DNA from: Comamonas sp.
GTDB lineage: Bacteria > Pseudomonadota > Gammaproteobacteria > Burkholderiales > Burkholderiaceae_C
Direction: 5' to 3'
NCBI RefSeq assembly: GCF_009360615.1
Contig: NZ_SPEY01000028.1
Span: 111,734 to 175,733, forward strand
DNA: 64,000 nt
Both the position numbers and the translations under genes were made by a program. This document shows positions 41,831-52,399 of this stretch, piece by piece. Position 1 is the stretch's first letter. Every line of letters begins with the position of its first letter. The notes under the pieces were generated by a model that ran no database searches, was not told the DNA's origin, and was given only the letters and a program-made list of their open reading frames with translations.

Positions 41831-43316
41831 ACACGCCTTGCGCAAACCAGATGGCCGGGCTGGTTGTCATGCGCACCTGGGGTTCGCTGCGGGCGCGCTC
41901 ACGGTAAATCCAGACATGTCCGACCACGGCGTTATAGGCCACGAAATAATCACGCACGGCCAGACCGGCCGGTGCGCCGGCCTGGGCATCGCCAGCCGCA
42001 TCCCACCAGCCGGATTCCAGCCTGTAGGGACCGGCCTTGAGCTGTAGCGGCCCATGCCATTGGGGACGATTGTCCTGCACGGGCAAGGCCTGGGGCTTGG
42101 ACAGCAGCCAGGGTGGCCACAGGGCTTGCCAGGGGTCTGCACAGCCGGGCTGACGGCGCGGCCTGAAGCCGGCTCCCGCCTCGGCCCTGGTGCCGCCTGG
42201 CTTCTGGCTCTGCAGCAGCTTCGCCGCAGCTTGCCAGCACTGCATCAGCTCGGGGCGGTGATCGGCCAGCGGCTGCACCATCTGCACGGCCGCTTCGCCC
42301 CAGCGGGCGCTCAGACGCTCCACCCATTCGTGCCAGGCCAGACTGTCCGACGGGTTCTGGCCCTGGACGGCAGGCAGGCAGCTCAGCGGCTCGGCCGCCC
42401 AGGGAACCGTCTCCAGCGCCTGCAACTCCAGCATGTCCACCGGGGCACGCCAGCGCCGCTGACCCAGGTGCTCGCGCAACAGGCGCTGCAAATGCGCCAT
42501 GCCCTGCGTGGGCTGGGCCGTGCGGATGACCAGCGACTCCCAGACCGGCAGCTCCTGGCCGTCGATACGTCGCAGATCATGGTGGCAGCGCAATTGCAGT
42601 GCCAGCACGGCATGGTGACGTGCCTGAAGCCAGGACTGCAGCGCACGCAACAGCGGCTGCGCTGCCTGGAGCACGGCATCGGCATGATGGGCCGGGTAGC
42701 CCAGGTCATGGCGCTGCACGAATTGCTGCGGCAGTTGCAGCCAGTCAAGCGCCTGGGGCAGCAGACCATAGGCTTCGTCGAGCGCACGCAGGGCCTCGGC
42801 CCCGACACGGCGCGCCAGCCCCGCGCGCGGCAGCGCGCGCACATCGCCCCAGCAGCGGCAGCCCAGGCGCAACAGTACGGCGCTGTGCTGTTCCAGCGCA
42901 CTCAGCGTCCATAGCGGCAGCGCATCCGCAGGCAGCGATGGCGCGGCCATGGACAAGGGAGCTGCAACGAATCTGCAGTGCCGGCCCTGATGCAGCCGCA
43001 ATCGTGCCAGCGCCTTCCAGGCCGTGCTGCCCTGCCCGTGCAGCGGCGGCAATGACGCATCGTCGGCACCGGACTCCGTCCGTCCCGACACAGCGACCTG
43101 ACAGGCCTGGGCAAAAGCCCTGGCCAGCCGCGCCTGCAAGACCTCGGGCCCGCCCCAAAGGCGATGCACCATGCTGGTCTCCATGAGCAAGGCGTCTTCG
43201 AGCAAGGCCACGCGCGGCGAAAACTCCAGCGCCCACCAGCAGGCACTCTCGGGCACCGGGCTGGACTCGCTCAGGCAGGCCAGAGGCCAGGCCATCCAGT
43301 GCTCTGGACTGCCCAT
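41823..43316 (-). CDS. imuB: ImuB, Y-family polymerase-like mutasome hub
   Basis: A 497-residue protein related to Y-family polymerases, as expected for ImuB. The N-terminus has FSPRVALLEDALLMETSMVH where active polymerases carry catalytic acids, and ImuB is known to be inactive and to bind the beta clamp and ImuA. Middle parts (GDVRALPRAGLARRVGAEAL) form the helix-hairpin-helix thumb. The C-terminus ends PAIWFAQGVYG. It starts one base after the imuA stop and overlaps dnaE2, so the three genes are translationally coupled. Confidence 0.9.
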   Translation of the reverse strand: MGSPEHWMAWPLACLSESSPVPESACWWALEFSPRVALLEDALLMETSMVHRLWGGPEVLQARLARAFAQACQVAVSGRTESGADDASLPPLHGQGSTAWKALARLRLHQGRHCRFVAAPLSMAAPSLPADALPLWTLSALEQHSAVLLRLGCRCWGDVRALPRAGLARRVGAEALRALDEAYGLLPQALDWLQLPQQFVQRHDLGYPAHHADAVLQAAQPLLRALQSWLQARHHAVLALQLRCHHDLRRIDGQELPVWESLVIRTAQPTQGMAHLQRLLREHLGQRRWRAPVDMLELQALETVPWAAEPLSCLPAVQGQNPSDSLAWHEWVERLSARWGEAAVQMVQPLADHRPELMQCWQAAAKLLQSQKPGGTRAEAGAGFRPRRQPGCADPWQALWPPWLLSKPQALPVQDNRPQWHGPLQLKAGPYRLESGWWDAAGDAQAGAPAGLAVRDYFVAYNAVVGHVWIYRERARSEPQVRMTTSPAIWFAQGVYG

Positions 43317-43317
43317 C

Positions 43318-44241
43318 TCATGCCTCCGTCATCCGAGGCGAGGCCGTTGCAGACGCGGCGGCTGTCATGCGCCCCTGCATGAGCATGGCAGCCTCCTCGC
43401 TCTGGCGCGCATGTCTTTGGGCCTGCGCCTGCAGCACGGGCTGCCAGGCCCACTGCGAAAGCGCGAGCTGTATGGGGCGCTCCAGCACAGGTCCACGGCG
43501 CTTCAGTATCTGTATCCGCAAACCCGGCGCCTGCTGGGCAGCAGAGTCTGCCGCGACTCTCTCCAGTCTCAGCCGCAATGCTGCAGGGGAACTGTGCGAC
43601 TCGCCCTGCAACGCCTGCCACAGCCACAGAGGCCGGCCCTGCGAAGCGGCTGCCAGCTGCAAGCGGCGCAGCGTGGACGCGGGAAGTTCGGGCAACCAGG
43701 CCAGCACCGCCAGCACATCACGGCAATGCAGAGCCTGTTCGCAGGCCCAGGCCAGATCCTGGGCACTGCGCCCCGGCTGCACCGCGCACAGCCGCTTCGC
43801 GTCGATACCGGCGGCCTGCAAGGCCGGGGCAAAAGGCAGATAGGGTGGAGCCACCAGCACCAGTTGCCCCATCCGCGAATCCCCGAGTGAAGCCGCGTGC
43901 TGCCGGACACGGGCGGCCAGCGCGGGCAACAGCAAGGCCCACTCCGCATGACAGTGCGCAGGTTGCTGCAGCTGAATCAAGGCGTTGCCGGGCCAGCCGC
44001 CACCGGGCAGCTCACAGTCCAGCGCTGCATGGCCACTGGGCCAGACCTTCGGGGAGGCCTCCAGCCGCCAGTCCGTGCCGCGCCAGACACCGGGAATCCG
44101 GATCTCGGACAAGCCCGGACTGCCCCCTGCAGGCAGACCCGCCTGCATGCTCTTCGCTGCACCAGCCTGCTGCCGGGCAGACTCGTTCATGCCTGGCGGT
44201 GAGCCAGGGCGGGCCAAGGATGTCGAGGACGGGGAGTGCAT
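43318..44241 (-). CDS. imuA: ImuA, RecA-like mutasome accessory protein
   Basis: A 307-residue RecA-fold protein. The degenerate Walker A region is CELPGGGWPGNALIQL (no Lys-Ser/Thr), followed by WALLLPALAARV and the Walker-B-like LAVLAWLPELP. ImuA is known to work with ImuB and DnaE2 in damage-induced mutagenesis. It is the first gene of the cassette; its ATG is 17 bases from a LexA box. There is no strong ribosome binding site. An internal ATG at residue 18 (MNESARQQAG) is a possible shorter start. Confidence 0.9.
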   Translation of the reverse strand: MHSPSSTSLARPGSPPGMNESARQQAGAAKSMQAGLPAGGSPGLSEIRIPGVWRGTDWRLEASPKVWPSGHAALDCELPGGGWPGNALIQLQQPAHCHAEWALLLPALAARVRQHAASLGDSRMGQLVLVAPPYLPFAPALQAAGIDAKRLCAVQPGRSAQDLAWACEQALHCRDVLAVLAWLPELPASTLRRLQLAAASQGRPLWLWQALQGESHSSPAALRLRLERVAADSAAQQAPGLRIQILKRRGPVLERPIQLALSQWAWQPVLQAQAQRHARQSEEAAMLMQGRMTAAASATASPRMTEA

Positions 44242-44258
44242 AGGAATATTCTTAAGTA

Positions 44259-44274
44259 CTGTACAAATATACAG
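44259..44274 (-). promoter_or_regulatory. LexA (SOS) box before imuA-imuB-dnaE2
   Basis: CTGTACAAATATACAG fits CTGT-N8-ACAG exactly and extends to TACTGTACAAATATACAGCC, very close to the E. coli SOS consensus. It ends 17 bases before the imuA ATG, so LexA would cover the start site. The remaining gap to 44504 shows no gene. Confidence 0.9.
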
Positions 44275-44504
44275 CCACCAGAATTTCCACGCAAAACAAA
44301 GCCCTAAGCCCAGCAGCAGATGTGGTCAGCCTGTGCAGATCGCGTGCTGCACGCCCTCAAACGTTCTGCTCAAAGTGCGGCAACCAGGCACAGGAAGGCA
44401 CGCACCTGCGACCTTCCAGAAATTTCCCGGCAGCGCTTCGGAATCAAGCGCACCCGGCATCAAGCCCAGGTACGGCAAGCCCGAATGCCCCCTGGCCAAT
44501 GCCC

Positions 44505-45857
44505 TCAATTCAGCGGTGCGCTGTCGCCATTCAAGGTCGAATTGCGGCCTGCCTGCGGCATCAATTGGGCGCAGGCCTCACACCATTCGGCCACGGCAAC
44601 TTCCAGCCTTGAGCCTCCCTGCCCCAGCGTGGGCCAGCGACGCAGGCAGTCGTTCATCGTGGCCTGCAACTGCCAAAGGGCCTCGCGGTTGACCAGCGCC
44701 AGTTCGCTCATGCCCAGAGCGTCATCCTTGAAGAATCTCAACACATCCAGTTGCTGGCTGGGATGGGAGCCTGCTTCGGCCAGTTGCTTCTGCAGTTGTG
44801 CAAGATTCGCCTCCACGGCCACTGCCGCCTGCGCATCGGGCATCTGCTGCCATTGCTCGGGAAAATCCTGCCTGAGCTCATTCCATTTGCGCAAGGCTGC
44901 CTCCAGGGCGGCGATGCTGTGCGAGAACTCGGCCTGCAGCGGTGCCAGCGGCTTGCCGGGACTGATTTCGTCGTAGAGCAGCGGCAGAATCTGGTGCACC
45001 AGATCGGCTGGATAGCTCTTGTGGTTCATGCGCAGCATGAGCGACAGGCGCTGTCCCGGCATGTCGGTGAATTTCTCGAAGAAGGCCGAGACCACCTCGG
45101 CCAGCAGCAGCACCTGGCCCATGGGCGAAATGGCGTTGCCCTTGATGCCGCGCGGATAGCCGGAACCATCCATGCGCTCGTGGTGCTCGAGCACGGCGAT
45201 TTCCACGGCGCGCGAATACAGTTCTGTGCTGCGCACCACCAGCATGGCCGTGACGGAATGCGCGACCAGGTGCTTGCGCTCCTCGCCGCTCAGGCGGTGG
45301 TCCGGATCGGTCCATACCGGATCCATATAGAGCATGCCCACATCGTGCAACAGCGCGGCCGTGGCCAACGGCACGCATTCGCGCTCGGTCCAGCCGTTCT
45401 TGAGCGCCAGAAAGATCGACACCAGCGTCATCTGCAGGCTGTGCTGATAGAGGTCGGAGCGCTGCTCGCGCATGACGGTGAGCTTGAAGGCAATGGCCTG
45501 AGGCAGCAGCAAGCTCCTGAGCGGGGCCAGCAGGCGCTCGATATCCCCGATGGACGCCACCATGCGATGCAGCAGGTCGACCTGTTCGCATTGCTGGCGC
45601 GCCAGTGCCACCAAGGATGCCACGTCAACCAGATCGCCCGTGACCAGGTTGGCATCGATCGGGTCACGCAGCTTGTGCATGACCAGGCGATCATAGAGAC
45701 GACTGTCAACACGTGTGCCTTTGTCCACCAGTTTCATGCCCTTGTCGGTATAGATTGCATCGCCTGTCATGACCTCCGTATGCTCGGCCATATCGGTGAC
45801 TGCGCGCAAAAAATGTACATCGGTCTCGTGCCCTTGCGCACCAGCGTTCTCACTCAT
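44505..45857 (-). CDS. HD-GYP domain phosphodiesterase
   Basis: A 450-residue soluble protein. The HD-GYP core is complete: HSLQMTLVSIFLAL, LLHDVGMLYMD (the HD pair), EIAVLEHHERMDGSGYPRGI (HH and the GYP triad) and MGQVLLLAEVVSAFFEKFTD. Such proteins degrade cyclic di-GMP to GMP. The N-terminal 120 residues lack a recognised sensor. A second part, from residue 290, is helical. ATG 45857 is chosen; the frame also allows a TTG at 45884. It is expected to lower c-di-GMP and affect motility or biofilm. It is separate from the imu operon upstream on the same strand by about 250 bases of gap. Confidence 0.9.
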   Translation of the reverse strand: MSENAGAQGHETDVHFLRAVTDMAEHTEVMTGDAIYTDKGMKLVDKGTRVDSRLYDRLVMHKLRDPIDANLVTGDLVDVASLVALARQQCEQVDLLHRMVASIGDIERLLAPLRSLLLPQAIAFKLTVMREQRSDLYQHSLQMTLVSIFLALKNGWTERECVPLATAALLHDVGMLYMDPVWTDPDHRLSGEERKHLVAHSVTAMLVVRSTELYSRAVEIAVLEHHERMDGSGYPRGIKGNAISPMGQVLLLAEVVSAFFEKFTDMPGQRLSLMLRMNHKSYPADLVHQILPLLYDEISPGKPLAPLQAEFSHSIAALEAALRKWNELRQDFPEQWQQMPDAQAAVAVEANLAQLQKQLAEAGSHPSQQLDVLRFFKDDALGMSELALVNREALWQLQATMNDCLRRWPTLGQGGSRLEVAVAEWCEACAQLMPQAGRNSTLNGDSAPLN

Positions 45858-46006
45858 CAAAGCGCTCTTTTTCTGTCTGCTCAATCAGACTCGATTGTTG
45901 CAGATTGAAATAATTTGTGGGCCACAATTAAAGCGAAAACAGCTTACATAGCTTGTCCCATCAGCCACGGCAGCTATTAATTCTGCTGATTCCGCAGAAA
46001 AGGCAT

Positions 46007-46032
46007 AAAAAAAGAACCGCCGCAGCGGTTCT
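46007..46032 (-). terminator. Intrinsic terminator of scoAB
   Basis: AGAACCGC (46013-46020) and GCGGTTCT (46025-46032) form a perfect eight-bp stem with a four-base loop. On the minus strand seven T residues follow (the A-run 46007-46013). It lies 20 bases after the scoB stop. Confidence 0.95.
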
Positions 46033-46052
46033 TGCCGGGGGCTCAGCGCCGC

Positions 46053-46691
46053 TTATTTCAGCAGCGTCACACCCGTCTTGGACTGGATCTCGTCAAAGCT
46101 CACGCCCTCGGCCAGCTCCACCAGTTTCAGACCTTCGGGCGTCACATCCATCACGCCCAGGTCGGTGATGATGCGGTCCACCACGCCGAGCCCCGTCAGC
46201 GGCAGCGTGCAGCGGGGCAGAATCTTCAGGTCGGTCGTGCCGTCCTTTTTCCTGGCCACATGTTCCATGAGCACGATGACGCGCTTGACGCCCGCCACGA
46301 GGTCCATGGCTCCGCCCATGCCCTTGACCATCTTGCCCGGAATCATCCAGTTGGCCAGATCGCCTTTTTCGGACACCTGCATGGCGCCCAGAATGGACAG
46401 ATTGATCTTGCCCCCGCGAATCATGGCAAACGACTGGTCGGAGCCGAAGATGGCCGAGCCGGGAAGCGTGGTCACGGTCTGCTTGCCGGCATTGATCAGG
46501 TCGGCGTCGACCTGGTCTTCGGTCGGGAAAGGGCCGATGCCCAGCATGCCGTTCTCGGACTGCAGCCACACTTCCTTGTCGCCCGTGTGGTTGGCCACCA
46601 GCGTAGGAATGCCGATGCCGAGGTTGACATAGAAACCGTCTTCGAGTTCTTGGGCCGCGCGTGCGGCCATCTGGTCTTGGGTCCAAGGCAT
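46053..46691 (-). CDS. scoB: 3-oxoacid CoA-transferase subunit B
   Basis: A 212-residue class I CoA-transferase small subunit. It opens with [20 protein letters not shown] and IPTLVANH, and the catalytic Glu is Glu46 in [10 protein letters not shown]. Later blocks [15 protein letters not shown] and [15 protein letters not shown] are typical. With subunit A it moves CoA from succinyl-CoA to acetoacetate or a related 3-oxoacid, so that ketone bodies or aromatic breakdown products can be used. It starts nine bases after the end of scoA. Whether the substrate is acetoacetate or 3-oxoadipate (Pca-type) cannot be settled from sequence alone. Confidence 0.9.
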   Translation of the reverse strand: MPWTQDQMAARAAQELEDGFYVNLGIGIPTLVANHTGDKEVWLQSENGMLGIGPFPTEDQVDADLINAGKQTVTTLPGSAIFGSDQSFAMIRGGKINLSILGAMQVSEKGDLANWMIPGKMVKGMGGAMDLVAGVKRVIVLMEHVARKKDGTTDLKILPRCTLPLTGLGVVDRIITDLGVMDVTPEGLKLVELAEGVSFDEIQSKTGVTLLK

Positions 46692-46700
46692 GACAGCTCC

Positions 46701-47402
46701 TTATTTCTTCTCGGTGATGGTGCGCTTTTCGATGCGCTTTTCGGGGTGGGCGTTGTGCACGATGCGGTGCACATAGATGCCGGGCAGATGGATGTCGTCG
46801 GGAGCGATCTCGCCCACTTCCACCAGTTCCTCGACCTCCACCACACAGACCTTGCCGCAGGTGGCTGCTGCGGGGTTGAAATTGCGCGCCGTCAGACGGA
46901 ACTGCAGATTGCCGCTCTTGTCGGCGCGCCAGGCCTTGACCAGGGACACATCGGCCACGATGGCACGCTCCATCACATAGGTCTCTCCATCGAACTCCCG
47001 CAGCTCCTTGCCCTCGGCCACCAGCGTGCCCACGCCGGTCTTGGTGAAGAAGGCAGGAATGCCCGCGCCGCCGGCGCGCATCTTCTCGGCCAGCGTGCCC
47101 TGCGGCGTGAATTCCAGCTCCAGCTCGCCGGCCAGGTACTGGCGCTCGAACTCCTTGTTCTCGCCCACATAGCTGGAGATCATCTTCTTGACCTGGCGCG
47201 TGTCCAGCAGCTTGCCCAGACCGAAGCCGTCCACGCCGGCGTTGTTGGACGCCACCGTGAGGTTCTTGACCCCGCTGGCGCAAAGCGCATCGATCAGGGC
47301 TTCGGGGATGCCGCACAGGCCGAAGCCGCCCACAGCCAGCAATTGCCCGTCGGCCACCACGCCCTGCAGCGCCGCTTCTGCGGATGGATAGAGCTTTTTC
47401 AC
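46701..47402 (-). CDS. scoA: 3-oxoacid CoA-transferase subunit A
   Basis: A 233-residue class I CoA-transferase large subunit. The CoA-binding stretch [20 protein letters not shown] is near the start, followed by [15 protein letters not shown] and the [20 protein letters not shown] segment typical of the family. The start codon is GTG at 47402, with AAGGAG six to seven bases upstream; a nearby ATG (47406) is out of frame. It forms a heterotetramer with ScoB. It is divergent from the PAS-LuxR regulator at 47477 across a nested palindrome. Confidence 0.92.
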   Translation of the reverse strand: MKKLYPSAEAALQGVVADGQLLAVGGFGLCGIPEALIDALCASGVKNLTVASNNAGVDGFGLGKLLDTRQVKKMISSYVGENKEFERQYLAGELELEFTPQGTLAEKMRAGGAGIPAFFTKTGVGTLVAEGKELREFDGETYVMERAIVADVSLVKAWRADKSGNLQFRLTARNFNPAAATCGKVCVVEVEELVEVGEIAPDDIHLPGIYVHRIVHNAHPEKRIEKRTITEKK

Positions 47403-47434
47403 ACATGTCTCCTTGAAATGGGATGCGCTACGAT

Positions 47435-47456
47435 ACTACGTACTTGAGTAAGTAGT
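47435..47456. promoter_or_regulatory. Nested palindrome between scoA and the PAS-LuxR gene
   Basis: TACTT (47441-47445) and AAGTA (47450-47454) are exact inverted repeats around GAGT, and ACTAC (47435-47439) mirrors GTAGT (47452-47456). The site lies 33 bases from the GTG of scoA and 21 bases from the ATG of the regulator, a natural place for control of both. Confidence 0.5.
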
Positions 47457-47476
47457 TTTTCGTAAAGAGCAGCACC

Positions 47477-48019
47477 ATGGTTGTGGATTACCGGCTGGCG
47501 TTCGACGCCGCCCCCGTAGGTCTCGTCATCTCGCGCCACCGCATCATGATCGACTGTAATCGGCAATTGTGTGAAATGTTCCATGCCTCGCGCGAAGTGC
47601 TCATCGGACAGACGTTTCAGGTGCTGTACCCCAGCGTCGACGAATACGAGCGCCTGGGTGCACGCATCGCCCCCATCCTGAACACCAAGGGCATCTATTC
47701 GGACAACCGCATCATGAAGCGCGCCAATGGCGAGGTGTTCTGGTGCCATGTCAGCGGTCGCACCCTGGACCGCAGCGATCCCCATGCATCGGGCATCTGG
47801 AGCTTTGAGGACCTCTCGGCCCACCGGCCCGTCAAGGCCGAACTCACGGGCCGTGAACGAGAAGTCGCTGCGCGTCTCCTCGAAGGCATGACCAGCAAGG
47901 AAATCGGCAAGGCACTCGCCATCAGCCATCGCACGGTGGAGATCTACCGCGCACGGCTGATGCGCAAATACGGTGCCTCCACCGCTGCCGATCTGGTGCA
48001 CAAGCTGGTAGCCGGCTGA
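47477..48019 (+). CDS. PAS-LuxR family transcriptional regulator
   Basis: A 180-residue regulator. Residues 1-115 form a PAS sensor (AFDAAPVGLVISRHRIMIDC, then GIYSDNRIMKRANGEVFWCH). Residues 118-180 are a LuxR-type helix-turn-helix: LTGREREVAARLLEGMTSKE and IGKALAISHRTVEIYRARLM. It has no receiver domain, so the signal is likely a small molecule or redox state sensed by PAS. Its divergent placement from scoAB suggests that it controls ketoacid use. No ribosome binding site stronger than AAAGAG is visible. Confidence 0.85.
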   Translation: MVVDYRLAFDAAPVGLVISRHRIMIDCNRQLCEMFHASREVLIGQTFQVLYPSVDEYERLGARIAPILNTKGIYSDNRIMKRANGEVFWCHVSGRTLDRSDPHASGIWSFEDLSAHRPVKAELTGREREVAARLLEGMTSKEIGKALAISHRTVEIYRARLMRKYGASTAADLVHKLVAG

Positions 48020-50564
<2,545 letters not shown>

Positions 50565-50572
50565 TGGGGCGC

Positions 50573-50592
50573 GCCGGGGTCGGCCCCCCGGC
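50573..50592. terminator. GC-rich hairpin after katG
   Basis: GCCGGGG (50573-50579) pairs with CCCCGGC (50586-50592). No T-run follows, so it may be a rho-independent-like pause or a shared element with the convergent small gene at 50662. Confidence 0.4.
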
Positions 50593-50661
50593 CCCATGCC
50601 CCCCATCAAAGAGCTGTCAGCGCCTCTCCATGAAGCGCAGGCAGCTTTTTTACAGCAGCAC

Positions 50662-50910
50662 TCACATCTCCAGCTCGACCGCTTCCCGCGACAGGTCCCA
50701 GCCGAGCACAAAGACTTCGTATTGCTTCTGCCCGCTGTCATCGCGCCAGACCTCGGGGCCGAACTCGCTCATGTTGCCGTTCAGGCTCAGTCCTTTGCGC
50801 AGCACGCTGGAATCGGTCTGCTCGGCCAGCACATAGCGGCCGTTGACGGTACGCAAGGCGACCCGTCCGGAAGACTGCTTGAAGGCGATGACCGTGGCTT
50901 GTTCTGACAT
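50662..50910 (-). CDS. Small conserved-looking hypothetical protein
   Basis: An 82-residue soluble protein (starts SEQATVIAFKQSSGRVALRT and ends SREAVELEM). It has no recognised domain; the pattern of alternating hydrophobic residues with GRYVLAEQ suggests a small beta-rich fold. AAGGAA lies five bases before the ATG at 50910. Function is unknown; it is convergent with katG. Confidence 0.6.
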   Translation of the reverse strand: MSEQATVIAFKQSSGRVALRTVNGRYVLAEQTDSSVLRKGLSLNGNMSEFGPEVWRDDSGQKQYEVFVLGWDLSREAVELEM

Positions 50911-51074
50911 AAGGCTTCCTTCGCGGTTGTTGGCGATTGTTGGCTGTTGCGGGTTTCTGCCCAGTCTAATCAGGCTTGGGCGCGACGAAAGCCCTGCTAT
51001 TTCGGCCTGTGTGTTCCACCCGTAGGACGATCTCCGGTAGGCTTGCGATATCTCCCCATCAAGCCCCACAAGCC

Positions 51075-51545
51075 ATGCTTTTCATTCTGTTCAAGCTTCT
51101 TCACCTTCTTGCCGTCATCATCTGGGTGGGCGGCATGTTTTTCGCACATTTCTTTCTTCGCCCTGCCGTCCAGGGACTGCAGTCGCCCGAGCGCGTGACG
51201 TTGATGCATGGGGTGCTGCAGCGCTTCTTCGCCTGGGTCGTGGTGCTGGTGGTCGTCGTGCTGGCCACCGGCATCGGGATGATAGGCAGCATTCACGCCA
51301 TGGCCGCCCAGGCAGGCAGCCAGTTCAACATGCCGGTCAACTGGATGGTGATGAGCATTCTGGGCCTGGCGATGATGGCGGTGTTCGGCCATATCCGGTT
51401 CGCATTGTTCAAGCGCCTGAATGCGGCCGTGCAAGCCAAGGACTGGCCCGCAGGTGGCAAGGCGCTGGAGAGCATCCGCAAGTGGGTTTCCCTCAACCTG
51501 GCCTTGGGCCTGGTGATTGTGGTCGTTCTGCGCGTACCGCTCTGA
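51075..51545 (+). CDS. Integral membrane protein, CopD/DUF2269-like
   Basis: A 156-residue protein with four membrane spans: LFILFKLLHLLAVIIWVGGM, FFAWVVVLVVVVLATGIGMI, VNWMVMSILGLAMMAVFGHI and VSLNLALGLVIVVVLRVPL. The first contains the H-x(4)-I/V-x-WVGG pattern of CopD-superfamily proteins (His-W-V-G-G) thought to bind haem or copper. Its role is not known. It is followed by a strong terminator. There is no clear ribosome binding site. Confidence 0.75.
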   Translation: MLFILFKLLHLLAVIIWVGGMFFAHFFLRPAVQGLQSPERVTLMHGVLQRFFAWVVVLVVVVLATGIGMIGSIHAMAAQAGSQFNMPVNWMVMSILGLAMMAVFGHIRFALFKRLNAAVQAKDWPAGGKALESIRKWVSLNLALGLVIVVVLRVPL

Positions 51546-51564
51546 ACCACCTCTCCCCGCGTGC

Positions 51565-51593
51565 GCCCGGTCTCCATGACCGGGCTTTTTTTT
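51565..51593 (+). terminator. Intrinsic terminator
   Basis: GCCCGGTC (51565-51572) and GACCGGGC (51578-51585) form a perfect eight-bp stem with loop TCCAT, followed by eight T residues (51586-51593). It ends the CopD-like gene, 20 bases after its stop. Confidence 0.97.
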
Positions 51594-51650
51594 GGAAGCG
51601 AGGCCAGGTCCGCGCCCATAACAACAAAGCGCAAACTGCTTTTATTTTCA

Positions 51651-51675
51651 TAGCAGGCAGCACAAGCGCTTCAAA
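51651..51675. repeat. Comamonad-type intergenic repeat, diverged copy
   Basis: TTTTATTTTCATAGC and AGCACAAGCGCTTCAAA (51641-51675 overall) resemble the 'tttcatagctgctagcgctt' intergenic repeat I recall from comamonads, with an insertion in the middle. A clearer inverted pair is at 53899-53990. No function is known to me. Confidence 0.35.
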
Positions 51676-51702
51676 GCCTGATATCGCGCCTCTCTGAGCT
51701 TG

Positions 51703-51731
51703 CTGACATTTTTTCGCGATTGCACAATAAT
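51703..51731 (+). promoter_or_regulatory. Promoter of the marR efflux operon
   Basis: CTGACA (51703-51708) and AATAAT (51726-51731) are separated by 17 bases. A TCAAT-C-ATTGA palindrome (51739-51749) directly follows, in the position of a MarR operator that would repress its own promoter. Confidence 0.55.
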
Positions 51732-51772
51732 TGCCAACTCAATCATTGATCAAGCAAATATTGGTGGAGCCA

Positions 51773-52339
51773 TTGCAAAACCAGACCGATCCCATCATCG
51801 ACCCGCAGGACGCATCCAGCTTCTTCTACCAGGCAGGGGTCTACGCACCGGACAAAAGCATCGGTTTTCTCATGCGGCGCGTGCTCAGCTCCATCCTTCA
51901 GCTGGCCGACGCCCAGTTGGCCGAGCAAGGACTGACCTATGTGCAGTGGCTGCCGCTTTACAAGCTGTTGATCTGCTCCGACACCAATAGCAGCACGCTG
52001 GCCAAGGACCTGGGCATGGACCCGGCCTCGGTGACGCGTGCGCTGGACCGCATCGAGGCCAAGGGACTGCTGCGCCGCGAACGCTCCACCACCGACCGGC
52101 GCGTGGTGCATCTGGTGCTCACCGAAGAGGGACGCAGCGTCGCCGCCCAGGTGCCCAAGGTGCTGACCAAGGTGCTCAACGGCCATTTGCGCGGGTTCAG
52201 CCACAGCGAATGCACGCTGATGCTGTCCATGCTGCAGCGCATGCTGGTCAACGGCGATGCCCTGCGCGAAGCCCTGACCCAGGAGCCCGCCAAGCTGCCC
52301 ACCCAAACGAACGAGGCCGGCAGCTCCCGGAAAGACTAG
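51773..52339 (+). CDS. MarR-family regulator of the second efflux operon
   Basis: A 188-residue MarR-type winged-helix repressor. The DNA-binding core is NSSTLAKDLGMDPASVTRAL and the wing is RIEAKGLLRRERSTTDRRVV followed by LTEEGRSV. There is no ATG before the conserved part; TTG at 51773 with GGTGGAG three bases upstream is the best start, and GTG 51764 and TTGs at 51761, 51746 and 51731 are also open. It heads the OMF-EmrA-EmrB operon, which it should repress. The ligand is probably a phenolic or other toxic compound. Confidence 0.85.
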   Translation: MQNQTDPIIDPQDASSFFYQAGVYAPDKSIGFLMRRVLSSILQLADAQLAEQGLTYVQWLPLYKLLICSDTNSSTLAKDLGMDPASVTRALDRIEAKGLLRRERSTTDRRVVHLVLTEEGRSVAAQVPKVLTKVLNGHLRGFSHSECTLMLSMLQRMLVNGDALREALTQEPAKLPTQTNEAGSSRKD

Positions 52340-52399
52340 GCTGGCCTGCTGCGTGCTTTTCCCAACGCCCTATTTCAATAAAAACCACTGGCACTTTCC

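Noticed and set aside
46093..47406. A 437-codon minus-strand frame starting at an ATG four bases before the scoA start
   Set aside because: It lies in another frame over scoA and scoB, which have full family motifs; its protein is Arg/Gly-rich and matches nothing.
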